Position numbers and translations under genes: made by a program
NCBI GenBank assembly: GCA_907164885.2
Contig: OU015493.1
Location: forward strand, 116,471,193-116,535,192
Source of the DNA: Dolomedes plantarius
Taxonomy: Eukaryota > Arthropoda > Arachnida > Araneae > Dolomedidae
Length of the DNA stretch: 64,000 bases
Direction: 5' to 3'
Shown here: piece after piece, positions 25,234-40,512 of the stretch
Layout: each line of letters opens with the position of its first letter
Numbering within the stretch: position 1 is the stretch's first letter
Notes under the pieces: model-generated
Databases searched by the model: none
Seen by the model: only the letters and a program-made list of their open reading frames with translations
Told to the model about the DNA's origin: nothing

Positions 25234-25545
25234 TACTTAACTATGCTTTATTATAAGAATTTCCTTAATGCATATTGAAAGCAAATATAGCGCACAGAGA
25301 ACTAAAAATTGAGTTCAGAAAACTGACATTTAAGCATTTTTAATCTCACTCTTAAATTCTTATTCGTTCTATGTATCTTCTTTCATTAGTATTTTCTGTA
25401 TATCACATTTTATCACTTATTGGAGTAAATTTATTAAAGGTAAATTTTGAGTGTGAGAGAGAAAAACTATGAAATCAAAAGGAAAAAAGTAAAACTTTTG
25501 AACTTATTTATGATTTGTCTTTTGAATGTGACGAAGATATATCGC
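25234..25545 (-). repeat. Right arm of the 313-bp inverted repeat
   Basis: Reverse complement of 22606-22918 with scattered substitutions and few indels. It lies 370 bp upstream of the next BTBD11 exon, so a transcript of the intron could pair the two arms. Confidence 0.8.
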
Positions 25546-25914
25546 CTCTGTAGGTGAGCTCTCGCTGTGAGTGAAATTGTAAGCTGAACCGCCTGAATAA
25601 GGAAGACGGGAAAATAAATATATATTTTTTTGTTTGTTTGTAAATTTGCCTCCATTTTATTATATGAATTTAGCACAAGTCACCAACCAGACATCAATAA
25701 CAAATTTTTTGTAAATCCTCTAAAAATCTTTCTAAATATGAGTGATATATCTGAAATTTCGTAATTTTACCTCCATTCATTTACATAAGTTTGCATATTG
25801 TGTCACTGGATTAATATCTCATACTTGGTCACTAAACTGGATTTATTTACCAAACCTTCCCTTTGTGTTTTGTAACTGCTTTTCCAGACTTTCTCATCGT
25901 CTTTATTGTTGCAG

Positions 25915-26098
25915 GTGATCTGCTGCGACGAGTTGTACAGTACTACCAACATATGCAGGGATATAATGCTGGTCGCTGTAGTGTTGTATGGGGTCCTGCA
26001 GCTTTACATGCACTGTATTATTTCATGCGATGTTCCCAACTGGAACATGCGGAGCATGGGAACCAAAGGTCACCGGTGCAAGAACTTGTTTATGAGAG
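25915..26098 (+). CDS. BTBD11: BTBD11-like exon 2 of those visible
   Basis: Acceptor ATTGTTGCAG, donor AGAG|GTAACA; 184 nt, completing the split codon from exon 1 and leaving two bases. Encodes DLLRRVVQYYQHMQGYNAGR, then WGPAALHALYYFMRCSQLEH and VQELVYER. The amphipathic helices match the histone-fold-like region preceding the ankyrin repeats in ABTB2/BTBD11 proteins. Confidence 0.93.
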
Positions 26099-26206
26099 GT
26101 AACAAAATCATTATAAACAACTGTATCTCATTTCCTGTTAGTTATATTAGTAAATATAGTTATTGTTTTGTAGGTGTTAGCACGGGACTGTTTAATGGTT
26201 CTTCTT

Positions 26207-26274
<68 letters not shown>

Positions 26275-27053
26275 TGTGTGTGTAAGTAATGATAACGCCT
26301 CAACATTATTAACTGTTTTGCCCCACCTTATTTTCTGAACGCGTGTTCTAAATTATTACCTTCTCAATAAAGGACAGTCAATTTTTGCAAATTGCGACCA
26401 TCAAATAAACGAATTAACTAACTAGTTTCTCCCTTAGTGCACGTGCGTTAAAGATATTTGTAAACATGAATCAACACCACGTGATGTTTTCGCCACGGTG
26501 CGCTTTTCGGAACATCATGCGACCCTTATGTAATCAAGTCAGATGCCCAATTCTATCCAATAAAAAGATTTCCCCCGCGGTCATAACCCTACACTTTATA
26601 ACCCTCTGCAAAAGATTCGGCATACACTTTACTGTCTGTCTATGTCTTTTCCTGGTGTCGTTCTAGCTGTGCTTCCTCGCCTCTCGTATTAACCTTGTTC
26701 TGTTTTCGCGCTGCTTCCGCTACTGTCCGATATTACAATGTAAAATCGCCTTCTGAATGCGCCCCGGCAGGGACCGGGGGCGTTGCTATTGTGTGTGTCC
26801 AGTGTAAAGGTACTGGTTATGCTGAATAATATTTGTCTGCCGAATAATCCGGAATAAAATAATATGCGTCCGATCTCTGTTCTGTGTGTCCATCAATGCC
26901 TCTCCTCTCTGTGGTTTTACCTCCCCGATGTGTCAATGGCTATAGTGAAGCGGTCTTCATCTCGTACCTGAGTGTTACGTCTACAACATGTTTGTGTTTC
27001 ATCTCCTCTACATAGTTTTAGTTCTAAGTTTATCGCGCGCGTATGCCGATATC

Positions 27054-27094
<41 letters not shown>

Positions 27095-27142
27095 TATATA
27101 TTATATATATATATATATATCATATATATATATACATACATA
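26099..27142. other. Intron sequence with microsatellites and a GC-richer patch
   Basis: Contains (AC)n(AT)n(GT)n at about 26207-26283 and (TA)n at 27054-27135. The patch 26490-27010 is GC-richer, with a CTTTATAACC box and a GGAATAAAATAA box, and could be an LTR-like fragment, but no matched ends or target duplication were found. No gene. Confidence 0.45.
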
Positions 27143-27645
27143 CTCGTCACAAAAAAAGATATGCACCCAGAAGAAATCATGCTACTATCACCAAACTTGG
27201 CAGGACTGTAGTCTGGTAAGAGACGTCTGAGATACGTCTGAGGCGTAACCGGCGACAGTACGAACAATTGTCGGACTTTAAGAGGGGGCGTATAGTAGGC
27301 CTCAGAGAAGCAGGTTGGTTGAACAGGCGTATCGGCCGCCACCTCGGTCGAAGCGATATGGTCGTTGCTCGGTGTTGGCAACAATTGATCCCAGAAGGGA
27401 TAGTCTACCGTCGTGAAGGTTCAGGGCGTCCCAGGAGCACAAATGCGAGCGAGGATCTCGCAGCCATAACAGCGGCCACGTCAGCACCAACAACGTCGCT
27501 AAAATTGGTTCGACGCCATTTACCACCTTCCAGACATCCGGTGGTATGAAGGGAAACCATTCGGAGATGACTCGCCTACGCAGGTATAAGGAGCCGACGT
27601 CTATTAAGACTACTCCAAATTTCCCTCTCGAGTTGCACACAAGTT
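27143..27645 (+). mobile_element. 5'-end fragment of a Tc1-like transposon
   Basis: Following (TA)n and TACATACATA, the end CTCGTCACAAAAAAAGATAT leads into a transposase N-terminus at 27268-27549: LSDFKRGRIVGLREAGWLNR, then GRHLGRSDMVVARCWQQ and EGSGRPRSTNASED. This is the paired-type HTH plus GRPR linker of Tc1 transposases. The DDE part and the right end are missing; homology is lost after about 27645. Confidence 0.7.
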
Positions 27646-28137
27646 TTCATACAGTAGATAACATTCCATTTAAAATGTATACACACACACACACACACAC
27701 ATATGAGTGTATATATATGATGTATTACATTTTAATTATTTATTATTTATGTACATTTTATCTCGAAATGATGTTTCTCTTTTCACGTTACTTTCCTGAA
27801 TTACTTCCTTCCTTAATATGTTTCTTCTGTTTCCGGCGTGTTTTCAGAATCGGAAACTGTCATAGGTCGGTTTTGAAACATACTATAAAACAAAGGTATG
27901 ATAAAGGAATTGACTTCAACATGTTGTTAATTCTGACTTATTTGATAATGAAATTTGATGTATTGCTTTTAAACGCCTATTTATGTGTACCTCTAATGTC
28001 GCCAAGGATTCTTTCTTTTCCCACTGACTTAGCAAAATTATTTCCTTTCATGTCCCTATTTATTTGTATGTATATACACATGTATATGTGTATCCATATA
28101 TATGTGTGTGTTTCTGTGTGTATGTGTGTTTAATATA

Positions 28138-29084
28138 CAGGGTAGTCGTAAACTATGCCGACAAAATAAGAGGTGTGATAGTGCTCATCAAGACGAACAA
28201 TATTTTCAATGGAACCTAGGGTCACATTCCCCTCAGTCTGTCAGAAAAGCGTAAAGTTCAGTGTCCAAGTTGAACTTTCGTCACTGGAAAAAAAAACGAG
28301 AATAAATCAAATTATAAGTTGCACAATCCCATTTAGATCAGAGAAAGAATCAAAATAGATGCTCAAAATGGTGTCCAAGGGTGTCGCTGCACAGTTGTCA
28401 CACACGAATGAAAGACTGTCCCACCCTTACATACACTCCTGGTGTCGTCTTAATCTTGTCTGCTGCAACAACGATTCTCGCGACGAGATCTTCCACTGAT
28501 TCCATAGGTGCCTCGTGTACACCAATGATTTCATGTGTCCCCCAAAGGAGTGTAATAGATTTAAGTCCGGTGAGCATGGAGCCCAAGCCATAGGTTCCTC
28601 ACTTCTAATCCACCGTCCAGGATATGTGGCATTCAGGAAGTGGCGGGCCGTGGTGCTAAAGTGTCGTGGGGCTCCATCATACATAAAACAAATGTACCTT
28701 GGTGTGGTGAGCGAAAGAGCTTGCAAGTTACTAGGAAGCACTTGCTCCATGAAGACAAGATACGCTGCGCCGTTCTGGCAAGAGATACGGTCCCACCAGC
28801 CAGTCATCAACGGTACCTGCCCAGATGTTCACTGAAAATCTCCTCTGGTGTTTACGAGGGGTATTAGCGGGGTCTTTCTCTGATCTGAATAGGATTCTGC
28901 AGCTTATAATTTGGTTTATTCTCACTTTTTTTTTTCAACTGATGAAAGTTCAACTTGGACACTGAACTTTACGCTTTTCTGACAGATTGAGGGGAATGCG
29001 GCCCTCAGTTCCATTGAAAATATTGTTCATCTTGATGAGTACTATCACCCCTCTTATTTTATCGGCATAGTTTACAATCACCCT
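28138..29084 (-). mobile_element. IS630/Tc1-mariner-type element with ~210-bp inverted repeats
   Basis: Left arm 28138-28348 begins CAGGGTAGTCGTAAACTATG. The right arm 28873-29084 is its near-perfect inverse (reverse complement AAGGGTGATTGTAAACTATG). TA flanks both sides. Together the arms make up almost half of the 947-bp element. A broken transposase fragment occupies the middle on the minus strand. Confidence 0.8.
28398..28925 (-). pseudogene. DDE transposase C-terminal fragment, frameshifted
   Basis: One frame gives FMYDGAPRHFSTTARHFLNA, then PMAWAPCSPDLNLL. Another continues LLWGTHEIIGVHEAPMESVE and DLVARIVVAADKIKTTPGV. These match the second Asp block (DGAP-HF) and the PCSPDLNLLD-LWG-MK block of a DDE_3-type transposase common in ants and arachnids. 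A frameshift falls near 28575. The N-terminal HTH and first Asp are missing. Confidence 0.75.
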
Positions 29085-31887
<2,803 letters not shown>

Positions 31888-32285
31888 CATACCTTAGCTG
31901 ATTTTGGAACACTTAGCATTTTCTATTTCTCTTTTTTTATCCACTTATCTCTTGAACCGTATTAATGAAATTAAGAATGCGCAATTTCTTTCGGTAACTG
32001 CAAAAATGACATCTTAGGATTTCATTTCCTCCTACTCTCGTTGACCATTTCTTCAGAGTGCAGACGACAAAGAGAAATTTCTCGAATAAAAATTAAATAC
32101 TGTCTTGTGTAATATATAGTGGTTATCTTATTGATTCCGTGATATATATATATATATATAATTAATTTTAATCGTGTACTCCAAGCAGTTTTAAATGTTA
32201 GTGCCTTGAAATAGAAAACTATTTCTCTAACACGTTTTTTTAAGCTATTCACAGTGTAACCGCCGTACGTGTTTTGCCATTATAA

Positions 32286-32576
<291 letters not shown>

Positions 32577-34389
32577 TGATACGTAAAAAAATAAAATTCG
32601 ATAGCGTAGAGCTCCTCTGACAATTCAGAGATGAATTCAATTTTTTTAAGGTTGCATTTTCAGCGTTGTAAAAAGTTACTTCTCATGATGTTTCAAAAGG
32701 GTATATACAACATTGGTAGAAATTAAACATCGATAGAAAATTAAACATCGGTTAGAAATAAACATCGATATATAAACAATTTTATTACCATGTAAAGGTA
32801 GTGTAACTCTTGAAGTTTCAACTCAGGCAGCTGAAGTTTGATATGTTTGCCTTCACTAATTATACAAACACCTCTAACCCGGAATCAATTTCTGTCAAAC
32901 GCGACAGAGCATATCTGACGTTGCATCAACAAAGCAAGAGTAATTGCTGAGAGTAGGTCATTCAAGTTGCCTGGTAAAATCTGTAATTACTTCCAATTTT
33001 TTTTGTCTGATTCAATTTCACGACCTGCATTTCGCTAGGTTAATTTGATGGTTCTTTTGTCAAAACTTGCCAACATTTCTTCCCCCCTACAAAATCGGAA
33101 ACGTGTGCCTTCCCATTGACCTTGTCTGACTCACAGGACTGCCCATTTCCGTAAAATTCTTGCACCAGCGGTATACTGGTCACCTTCTAGGAAGTCCTTT
33201 GCCTTTACTGTATGACATGCCTCTTCTGGACTAACGTTGCGCACTTGTGTCATTAAATACCACACAAAAACACCACAACGCGTTTTCTCAGCATAGTCGG
33301 GAGTTGCCATTTTGAAATTGTGTAACATTTTTCCAAATAGTGTGTTCATTTGGTAATCAAGTTTTCGTGAAATACTTCATTACCATACGGGGAAAAATGG
33401 TTGCTACATTATGACATACATTCAGCTTTTTCACGTCATCCCAGTATTTTTTATTCTACCAACGCATGAGCTAACAGCCCTCTATTATCTCACTTTTGAA
33501 CACACGGAATATGATATATTTAGAATGAATTAAAACTTTATAGGTTTAATCTACAGAAATGTTTTCTGAATATTCACACGGGAAGGAAAGAACACTGCCA
33601 GAACACTTTCCCTATTTTCCTCAGAATAAATTGTTGGCTAATGATTACTATCTAAATGATTAAACTGCTGAGCATGGAATTCGGAGAGAGTCCTTGTTAG
33701 TAGTAGATACCCAGCTCGAAGACAGGATAGTCGTGGTTCGAATCTCGGTCCTGAGGTACTGGCAGTAACAGGCTTATCTTCTGACATGCGATCGTATATT
33801 CGCCTTCGGTTTGAAAATTCCTTTCTGCTTAATTTAGTTATCTTCCGAACTGATAGCAAAATTATTTAAGTAAATTTAATTTATTGTAGTTATTCTGTGT
33901 TTTAATCAAACAATAAAACCATTATTTCATTTCTTATTACTTTCTCTAGTTATTGGATTCAAACACTATGAGTTATGATATTTCTCTCACTTAAATTTAA
34001 GATAGTCTGAGGCAAGCACAATATATCAAAGATTACAGCAATAAAACATAAGCATAATAAAACAAGCAGAACTCTTAACAGTTTTTTATCATTATATGTA
34101 ATTTCTTAAATGAACCCGGAAAGAAGCCTTGAATTCTGATTTTAATAGCTCCAATCCAATAATCCAAGCCAATATTGGTATCTGATACATTTGAATTTTC
34201 ACAGGGCTTCATTTGTCAGAAAAAATATTAATTTATTGCAGCCAGAATGTTTATTTTCCTTAAATATGACTTCACCTATGGTTATTAAGATAGATCTTTT
34301 AAAATATATATATATATAATTGTGAAGAGTTTCTAGATTTTTGTAAATCAGTTTCTCTGTTGCTGATTATTTAATTCTTATCTGCATAG

Positions 34390-34491
34390 ACACCAGCTCC
34401 AAGCAGTTCATACCCGTATGTCAATTCAGAAACGCAGCACTGGACGGCTGTTACCTACGCTACAACACATGGTCATCTGTCTGTAATAAAG
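34390..34491 (+). CDS. BTBD11: BTBD11-like exon 4 (second ankyrin repeat, first half)
   Basis: Acceptor TATCTGCATAG, donor AAAG|GTAATA; 102 nt, phase 0 at both ends. Encodes TPAPSSSYPYVNSETQHWTA, then VTYATTHGHLSVIK, an ankyrin helix pair continued by the LLLEKGA loop in the next exon. The following intron is only about 90 bp. Confidence 0.95.
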
Positions 34492-34580
34492 GTAATACAC
34501 AAGAAATATCGAATAATTTAAATGACACCAATAGTTCAAATTTCAAGTTTTTCCATTGAAATATCTTTTTTTTTTTCCAG

Positions 34581-34673
34581 TTACTTCTAGAAAAAGGTGC
34601 CAATGTTGAAGGGGAGCTAGACTCAGTGAAGAGAAAATCACGGTGACACCGTTACAACTAGCTGCTGCATCAG
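34581..34673 (+). CDS. BTBD11: BTBD11-like exon 5, carries an apparent 1-base deletion
   Basis: Acceptor TTTTTTTCCAG, donor TCAG|GTAGAC; 93 nt, whereas the flanking phases (0 in, 1 out) require 94. The first part reads LLLEKGANVEGELDSVK, the last part in another frame reads ITVTPLQLAAASG. The frame changes within GTGAAGAGAAAATC at about 34627-34638, and reading straight through hits a TGA at 34643-34645. Both halves match the family on either side of the break, so the exon is real. The lost base is either a sequencing or assembly error in an A-rich run or a true null allele. Confidence 0.85.
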
Positions 34674-36612
34674 GTAGACATACAAATATTTTCAAATTTA
34701 TGGCTCTAACGTTCCAAAACATGCCATATATATATTTTAAACTAATAATGTCTTACACCTAGACATATTAGATACGGATAAAAGTGCATTCAACTAAGCA
34801 AAGAAAACTAAGCCTGGTACAATGTAAAAGAAAGATATACCACCAAAATCCATTTTGTTTCAAAATAAATCTATTAGCAATTTTTTTTAAATTCAGCTTG
34901 TTTGCCAACTCTGTAATTTTTTTTCCTTAGTTCTGTGCTAGCACTATTTACAGATATACTTTATGAAAATATCTTTCATTGGTTCTTCTCCTAGCTACAA
35001 ATTCCCAATTATTATAGTAACAGTAACTTAAAAGTTGAAACAAGTTATACTTTCCAAGCTAATATTCTAATATTTCTATGGATAATTCAACCTAAAGATT
35101 GTTGACTATGTTGTAACGCAAATAATTTGGGGACTTGCGAAGGGCCAAGGAATGTTTTGAAGCCGTACGTCCTGAAGAAATCATTAATTTCACCTCGAAC
35201 ATAAGTAAATCATTTACAGGAACTCAACAAAGTCTGTTCTAGACCTTAACAAGTTTTTTTATAGATTCTGTGAAATTATGCTCTCCAGTTAGATTTTGTT
35301 ATGACATTAATAACTAAGTAGAAAGTAGAGAATATTAATTAGATTTATAGGCACGATTTCTGATTATCTATATAGATGCTATTTAAAATGGGAAGGGAAC
35401 GCAATGGGAAGGATTGGAAAACTAAAAACAACTTCCTCACATCGCCGTGAGAGTTCCAGCTAGTATATGTCAAACTTTTCCCTTTGTAGCCGGACATTAC
35501 AAACAGCTGCAGATGCCACACTGTTCAGGATTCTAAGGGTGTTTCCACATTTCCATGATAAAAGGGCAAATGTATTAAAATGGGAATCAGGAATCTGGCA
35601 TGTGTCTACGATGTTCTCTAACCTAACCATATGCAGCTTGGTTGATGTCAATCTTTTGACGAAACCAAAGCTTCTAAGGCCACACCCTGGACGAAGAAAA
35701 AAAAATTCTTACCGAGTTTTTAGGTTTTACCCCGAGCCCCTAAATCTCATAGGCTCTGGAAACGTGTCGCTTGGACGAAATATCGAAGGAGTGATAGATA
35801 TGCAGTAGTGTTTATGCACTTCCCGCAGTATTACATGGAAAATAACGTGGATTATGCAGGTATACTACGGAAAACAAAATGATCGAGAAAAATGATTATT
35901 AAACCGACCACAACAAGGTTATCATCCTGCTTCATTCTTTAATATGATACAAGATAGCAGTCGGTTAAGGGATGCAAACGCACCCTGTCACATTCAACAG
36001 GGATACTGGTTTGTGCGATTGTTTGGCTTATTATCTTTCTCAAAATGATCTAAGTGAAAGCGAAACAAAAGAGCAGAGATTTTATCCTCTTTCAGTCACC
36101 GCCTCACAACTCTTCAAAATGAGATATGGCGATATAATAACAATAGTCAGGTAATGCATTGCAATCGTATTACACAAAATCATATTATATCACAATCATT
36201 GTAGACTTTGCAGTTATTAGAAACCTCGCTCCTTCGAATATTTTCAATAGGTGTGTTTAGGCTTGAAATATAACTGCAAAAACCTGAGTTTGTCTCACTC
36301 TCCTGATTTCTTTCAGCTTATTAACAAGTTTTTTTCCCTCTCTTTTTTTTTTATCTTTCTGTCTTGTAACTAGTAGGATCATAAATTTGTCGCGGCTGCA
36401 ATGTCCTCCAAGTTCTCAAATTTACCTCTGGCGGTGCGGGGTCGTGTTCCGGTCTCGTCACTTGGCTCGGTTCAAAATTACGGGACCGACCCATAGGGGG
36501 GTAATGCTGGTCCACCTATACGGTGCTCCCAGAAAAATGACCGCGTCTATGCGGTCTTTTATTAAAGAGTACTAAATTCAAAGTCTCACTGCTGTTATAT
36601 TGATTCTTTTAG

Positions 36613-36884
36613 GCCGCTTAAAATTAGCAGAGCTGCTGTTGTTGCATGGTGCCCATACATTTTTGTCAACCACCTTAAGAGACTCCCTTGCATACGGAGG
36701 TGCAGCTCAAAGGGGCTGCTACAGTGCCATAGCTGTTGCTGGGGCTCATGGTCAGAGGACTATGCTACATCTGTTACTCTCCCACCCAATGACGAAAAGC
36801 AACAAGGATGTTCTCTCTCTTGAAGAAATACTGGCTGAGGGCGCATCTCAACTCACGAGTGATCGCAGGACATCAAGGTTACAG
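36613..36884 (+). CDS. BTBD11: BTBD11-like exon 6 (ankyrin repeats 3-4)
   Basis: Acceptor GATTCTTTTAG, donor ACAG|GTAAGG; 272 nt. It completes a Gly codon with exon 5 and ends in phase 0. Encodes RLKLAELLLLHGAHTFLSTT, QRGCYSAIAVAGAHGQRTML, HLLLSHP and the family signature DVLSLEEILAEGASQLTSD. Confidence 0.96.
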
Positions 36885-38302
36885 GTAAGGCAAGGGCCGT
36901 AATGAATATACAATTGCTTCATAATTTAAGAGTATCATCTCTTTGCACAAACACGTTTCTTTTTTAATTGATTCAGCTTATTTTCCAACATCCATTTCTT
37001 CTTAACTAAACTCTTCGAAGCTCTATAATTTAACATTACAGTTCGAATTCTATATATAATTAGAGTAGAATATTCATGCACTTTAACTTATCAAAAGCCA
37101 CTTTTAATGAAAGTAAATGTCATCGTAATAATATAACGATCCTTTTTGTAACATAATCATTAATAGTATGACAATTAATAGTCACTAATAGTATGATGAT
37201 CATTTAACAATGTAGTCTACCCTTAATATACTAAAAAGATCCTAGGTGAATATCCATTTTAAACTTACTAACCTGTTAACCATAATTGATATAAACACAT
37301 ATCTATTAATCAGATACTGGAGAAATTTAATATGATATTACACAGTTTCTTGATAATTTTTCTCGTGAAGTAGGTTAGTTGATTGGATTTTGACCGCTAC
37401 AGTCATCTTTTGCTACAGAATCACATAAAGTATCCCTTTTATGTAAAATTAAACTTATATATCATCTAATATTTCCAAACTTAAAAAAATATACAGTTTA
37501 GGAAAAAAAAATATGTGATGGTATTAATCCACGATTTTTAATCATTTTCTGGTTTTGAAGAGTATGGACTATGGATTCTGAAGATGTTTTATGTTTAAGG
37601 AGGAATGAGTTATTTAAAACAGCATCGTTTCTGTAATTAATGGAATGCTTTACTCTGAACAATTTCTGTTAAAACTTTTTCGATATCGGAAGATTGGAGT
37701 GTATCAGCTATCGATTTTAAACCGAACAACATGACAGTTGTCATCTGATCTTCCTGAGCAGACTGTTGTTATTAAAACTAATACTAAATGTGTTATTAAC
37801 AGTGACTTTTAAAACACTAGAATAGATGCCACACTATTAAATTTAAGTAATTATCTAAACACTATGCTACTGAGCACAAGACTTCAAAAATTAACCAATC
37901 CTCAAGGCAGTAATATTTTATTTTATAGACTTAAAACTTGCGGTAAAAACAAATTTACAAGGACTACAGCTTAATACCTAGCTAAAAAAAAAGAATGAAG
38001 GAAATGCGTAATCTACTTTTAAAATACAAAATATTATTCATTAGTTTCTAGAAGAGATTACTTAGAAAGGAAATTATCATATTACGAAGCAAAATAAATT
38101 TAATGTTGTCAGAAATGATATGATAGTTAAGTCCTTTGATTTTTATGATTTACAAGATTGAGACTATGACAATAATATGTTGTATAGAGGTTTCTATCCC
38201 TAAAGATTCTCTGTTAAAGAAAGTTTTATTACACATAGCAACAGGTATTTTTATCTTTCTATTTCTTTTAGTTCTAACTGATCTATATTATATATTTTAT
38301 AG

Positions 38303-38477
38303 GTAGTTCCAGTATGTGTGGAAGACCTGAATAAATCTTCTTCTAGTGTTACTTCTGCAATCGACAACAGTCAAGTCATCAAGCTCACGAAAACGCAGTT
38401 AAAATCCTTGCAAGAGGCCATGTATCATAGTGCTGAGAACGGTCACATAGACATTACTCTTGATCTCCGAAACATAG
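38303..38477 (+). CDS. BTBD11: BTBD11-like exon 7 (linker)
   Basis: Acceptor TATTTTATAG, donor CATAG|GTAACC; 175 nt, phase 0 to 1. The first half is Ser-rich (EDLNKSSSSVTSAIDNSQ); the second is the conserved LKSLQEAMYHSAENGHIDIT and LDLRNIG helix of ABTB2/BTBD11. Confidence 0.95.
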
Positions 38478-38720
38478 GTAACCATTTTGTTTCTTTCCCT
38501 ATACTCTACTTACGTTTCAAAGATGACAATATAAACTAAATCTCTTTACTGTATTTAAAATTGCATACATCCGTAACGAATCGCTTAAATTTGCAGGGAA
38601 AAAACACAAGGATCGACTGGGGTTTGGACATGATCAAGCATGCGTTAACATACTTGATAAAAACTAGTAGTAACTGTCTCTTATTTAAAAAAATTCAACT
38701 TTTGTAAGCTACCTCCTTAA

Positions 38721-38965
38721 CCCTTTGAGGGGCGCCGTTTGAACAGTGCAAACGCCTAAATCTAGTCTTTATTCTCACTTGCATTCAATGTATTCCAGTT
38801 AAATGAGCAGAAAAATTGCTAGTACTGCCATCTGTCATCAGTTTAAAGAAGTAAAAACATTTTGCAACCTTTAATTGGGAAAAAATTTCAAGATTCTTTA
38901 GGTTAAAAAAATCAGGAAAAAATCTGCACCGTGCAAACGGTGGAGGTTGCTGCCCCTGAAAGTAA
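38721..38965. mobile_element. piggyBac-type MITE flanked by TTAA
   Basis: TTAA at 38717-38720 and 38966-38969 bracket ends CCCTTTGAGGGGCGCCGTTT and, in inverse, TACTTTCAGGGGCAGCAACC; the ends align with small gaps. Internal GCAAACG motifs occur near both ends. The element is 245 bp with no coding capacity. Confidence 0.55.
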
Positions 38966-38978
38966 TTAAAGAGCCTTA

Positions 38979-39147
38979 GGGCCTGTTCACATAGAATCCG
39001 TCAGCATCAGCGTTACTCGTATTGACATATTTTAAACTAATCACAAGCCTTAACAATTTCGGGGCTGATCGTTTGGAGGTTTGTAATTGGTTAAATATAT
39101 TTAATACGAGTAACGCTGACACTGACGGATTCTATGTGAACAGGCCT
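38979..39147. mobile_element. PIF/Harbinger-like MITE with ~45-bp inverted repeats
   Basis: Ends GGGCCTGTTCACATAGAATC and inverse AGGCCTGTTCACATAGAATC, continuing through CGTCAG and CAGCGTTACTCGTATT. TTA lies at both sides (38976-38978 and 39148-39150), the usual Harbinger target duplication. It is only 13 bp from the preceding TTAA-type MITE. Confidence 0.7.
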
Positions 39148-39150
39148 TTA

Positions 39151-40512
39151 CTCCCTTTTTTGAGTCCTTTAAAATTTATCCTACCTTTCTGTTAGCTGCC
39201 TCTATTAATTTCTAAAAATTTCATGAAGACGGATCATTGTGCCAAGTTTCCACTAAGTGAGTGATTTCGATTTCCTTATTTGTCAATGGTTTAAAAAAAA
39301 AGTCACTACACTATGAATCGCTCTTGAACCAACTTACAACTTTAGAGGGTCAATGTGTGAAATCTGATTTTTATTTCAAGACGAGGCAAAACCTCACCTT
39401 ATTATTCTTTCTTACCTTACGTTGTTCTTACGAGTACTAGGTTAAAAGTAAATTAAATCGTAAAATATTATGAAACACAATTTATTTTGAATTCCCTTTA
39501 TTGTGTAATGATAAACAGTGGTGTGTAAGTAATTTAAAACAGTGAGTACAAGAAACATTATTTCGGCATTTACTGGCATTGAAATGACTTTAGAGTTATT
39601 AAATGTTTACTTTCATTGAATTTCCCCTGCATACAAATAAGTGTTGTAGGTTTGTCTGCTTCTCCCCCATGTATTAAGATTGACCATATAAATACAAGTT
39701 GGTAGCTTAAAGACCCGCACATGTTCTCAATCTTCCAATTCTAATGTATTAAGACTCGTGTGGTAAATTTTCGTGGAATGCACAAAACTGGATCACAATT
39801 AGGTGTCAGGTTCACCGCTAAGAGAGACAAAGAGTATACACCTTACTTTTCATAGTGGACGATAAAGCCATTAAACCGGATTAAAACATTTATCGTAACA
39901 TTCAATAATTTATTTATAGAGACAATGATGTGTAATTGATTCGTCTTTTAAGGAGAAAAATCCTGGCTTGTACCCGAATTTTTTTTTTCTAAGAAACTTG
40001 AATGAAATGAGCTGAAGTCTTGATACATTTCACAGGTTAATAATACAAAGTAAAATAAGTCCAACATTTATTTACATACTTTATAAATCGGTTTCCTTAT
40101 ATTTTCCATGTTAAGGGAAATTTACTTAAACCTCGTTATAAGATTCTCTTTAGTTAGAAACACATTTATTATGTAGTTTAAAAATAATACCTACCTGTTT
40201 AGTCGGTAATTCACACTCCTTTCAATTGAGGACATTCATCGATTTAAATGCCACATATTACAACATTTAATAAATTTCCCCTACTTTTTTGTGGTCTGCT
40301 TAGCTTATCGTGCTGCCAAAAAAAAAGAGACTCTAAAACGCTCAAAAATAAATAAATAAATAAAAACCGCTATTTTTTCAGCGTGTCTGTCTTTCTTACC
40401 AATATTTCGGTTCTTTCGCTTTTAAGCAATCACATTTCAAACAGATTCTAATTTGTACCTCTTCATGTGGTTATATCCGAAGCTTAGTTCTGATTATCGG
40501 TCAATATTTCAG
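39151..40512. other. Intron sequence, nothing recognised
   Basis: AT-rich; no further element boundary or exon seen before exon 8. Confidence 0.5.

Noticed and set aside
26490..27010. GC-richer patch with TATA-like and AATAAA-like boxes, possible solo LTR
   Set aside because: No defined TG...CA ends, no target duplication and no neighbouring gag-pol sequence.
27546..28133. 195-codon open frame in the second visible intron
   Set aside because: Composed of Tc1 leftovers, an AC repeat and AT-rich intron; no recognisable domain and no splice support.
33640..33760. Possible tRNA gene: GGTTCGAATCTC resembles a B box
   Set aside because: No matching acceptor or D arm and the T stem does not pair; at most a degenerate tRNA-like repeat fragment.
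36365..36575. GC-richer patch before exon 6, possible exon
   Set aside because: Its frame is not compatible with the phases of exons 5 and 6, and no family sequence is missing between them.
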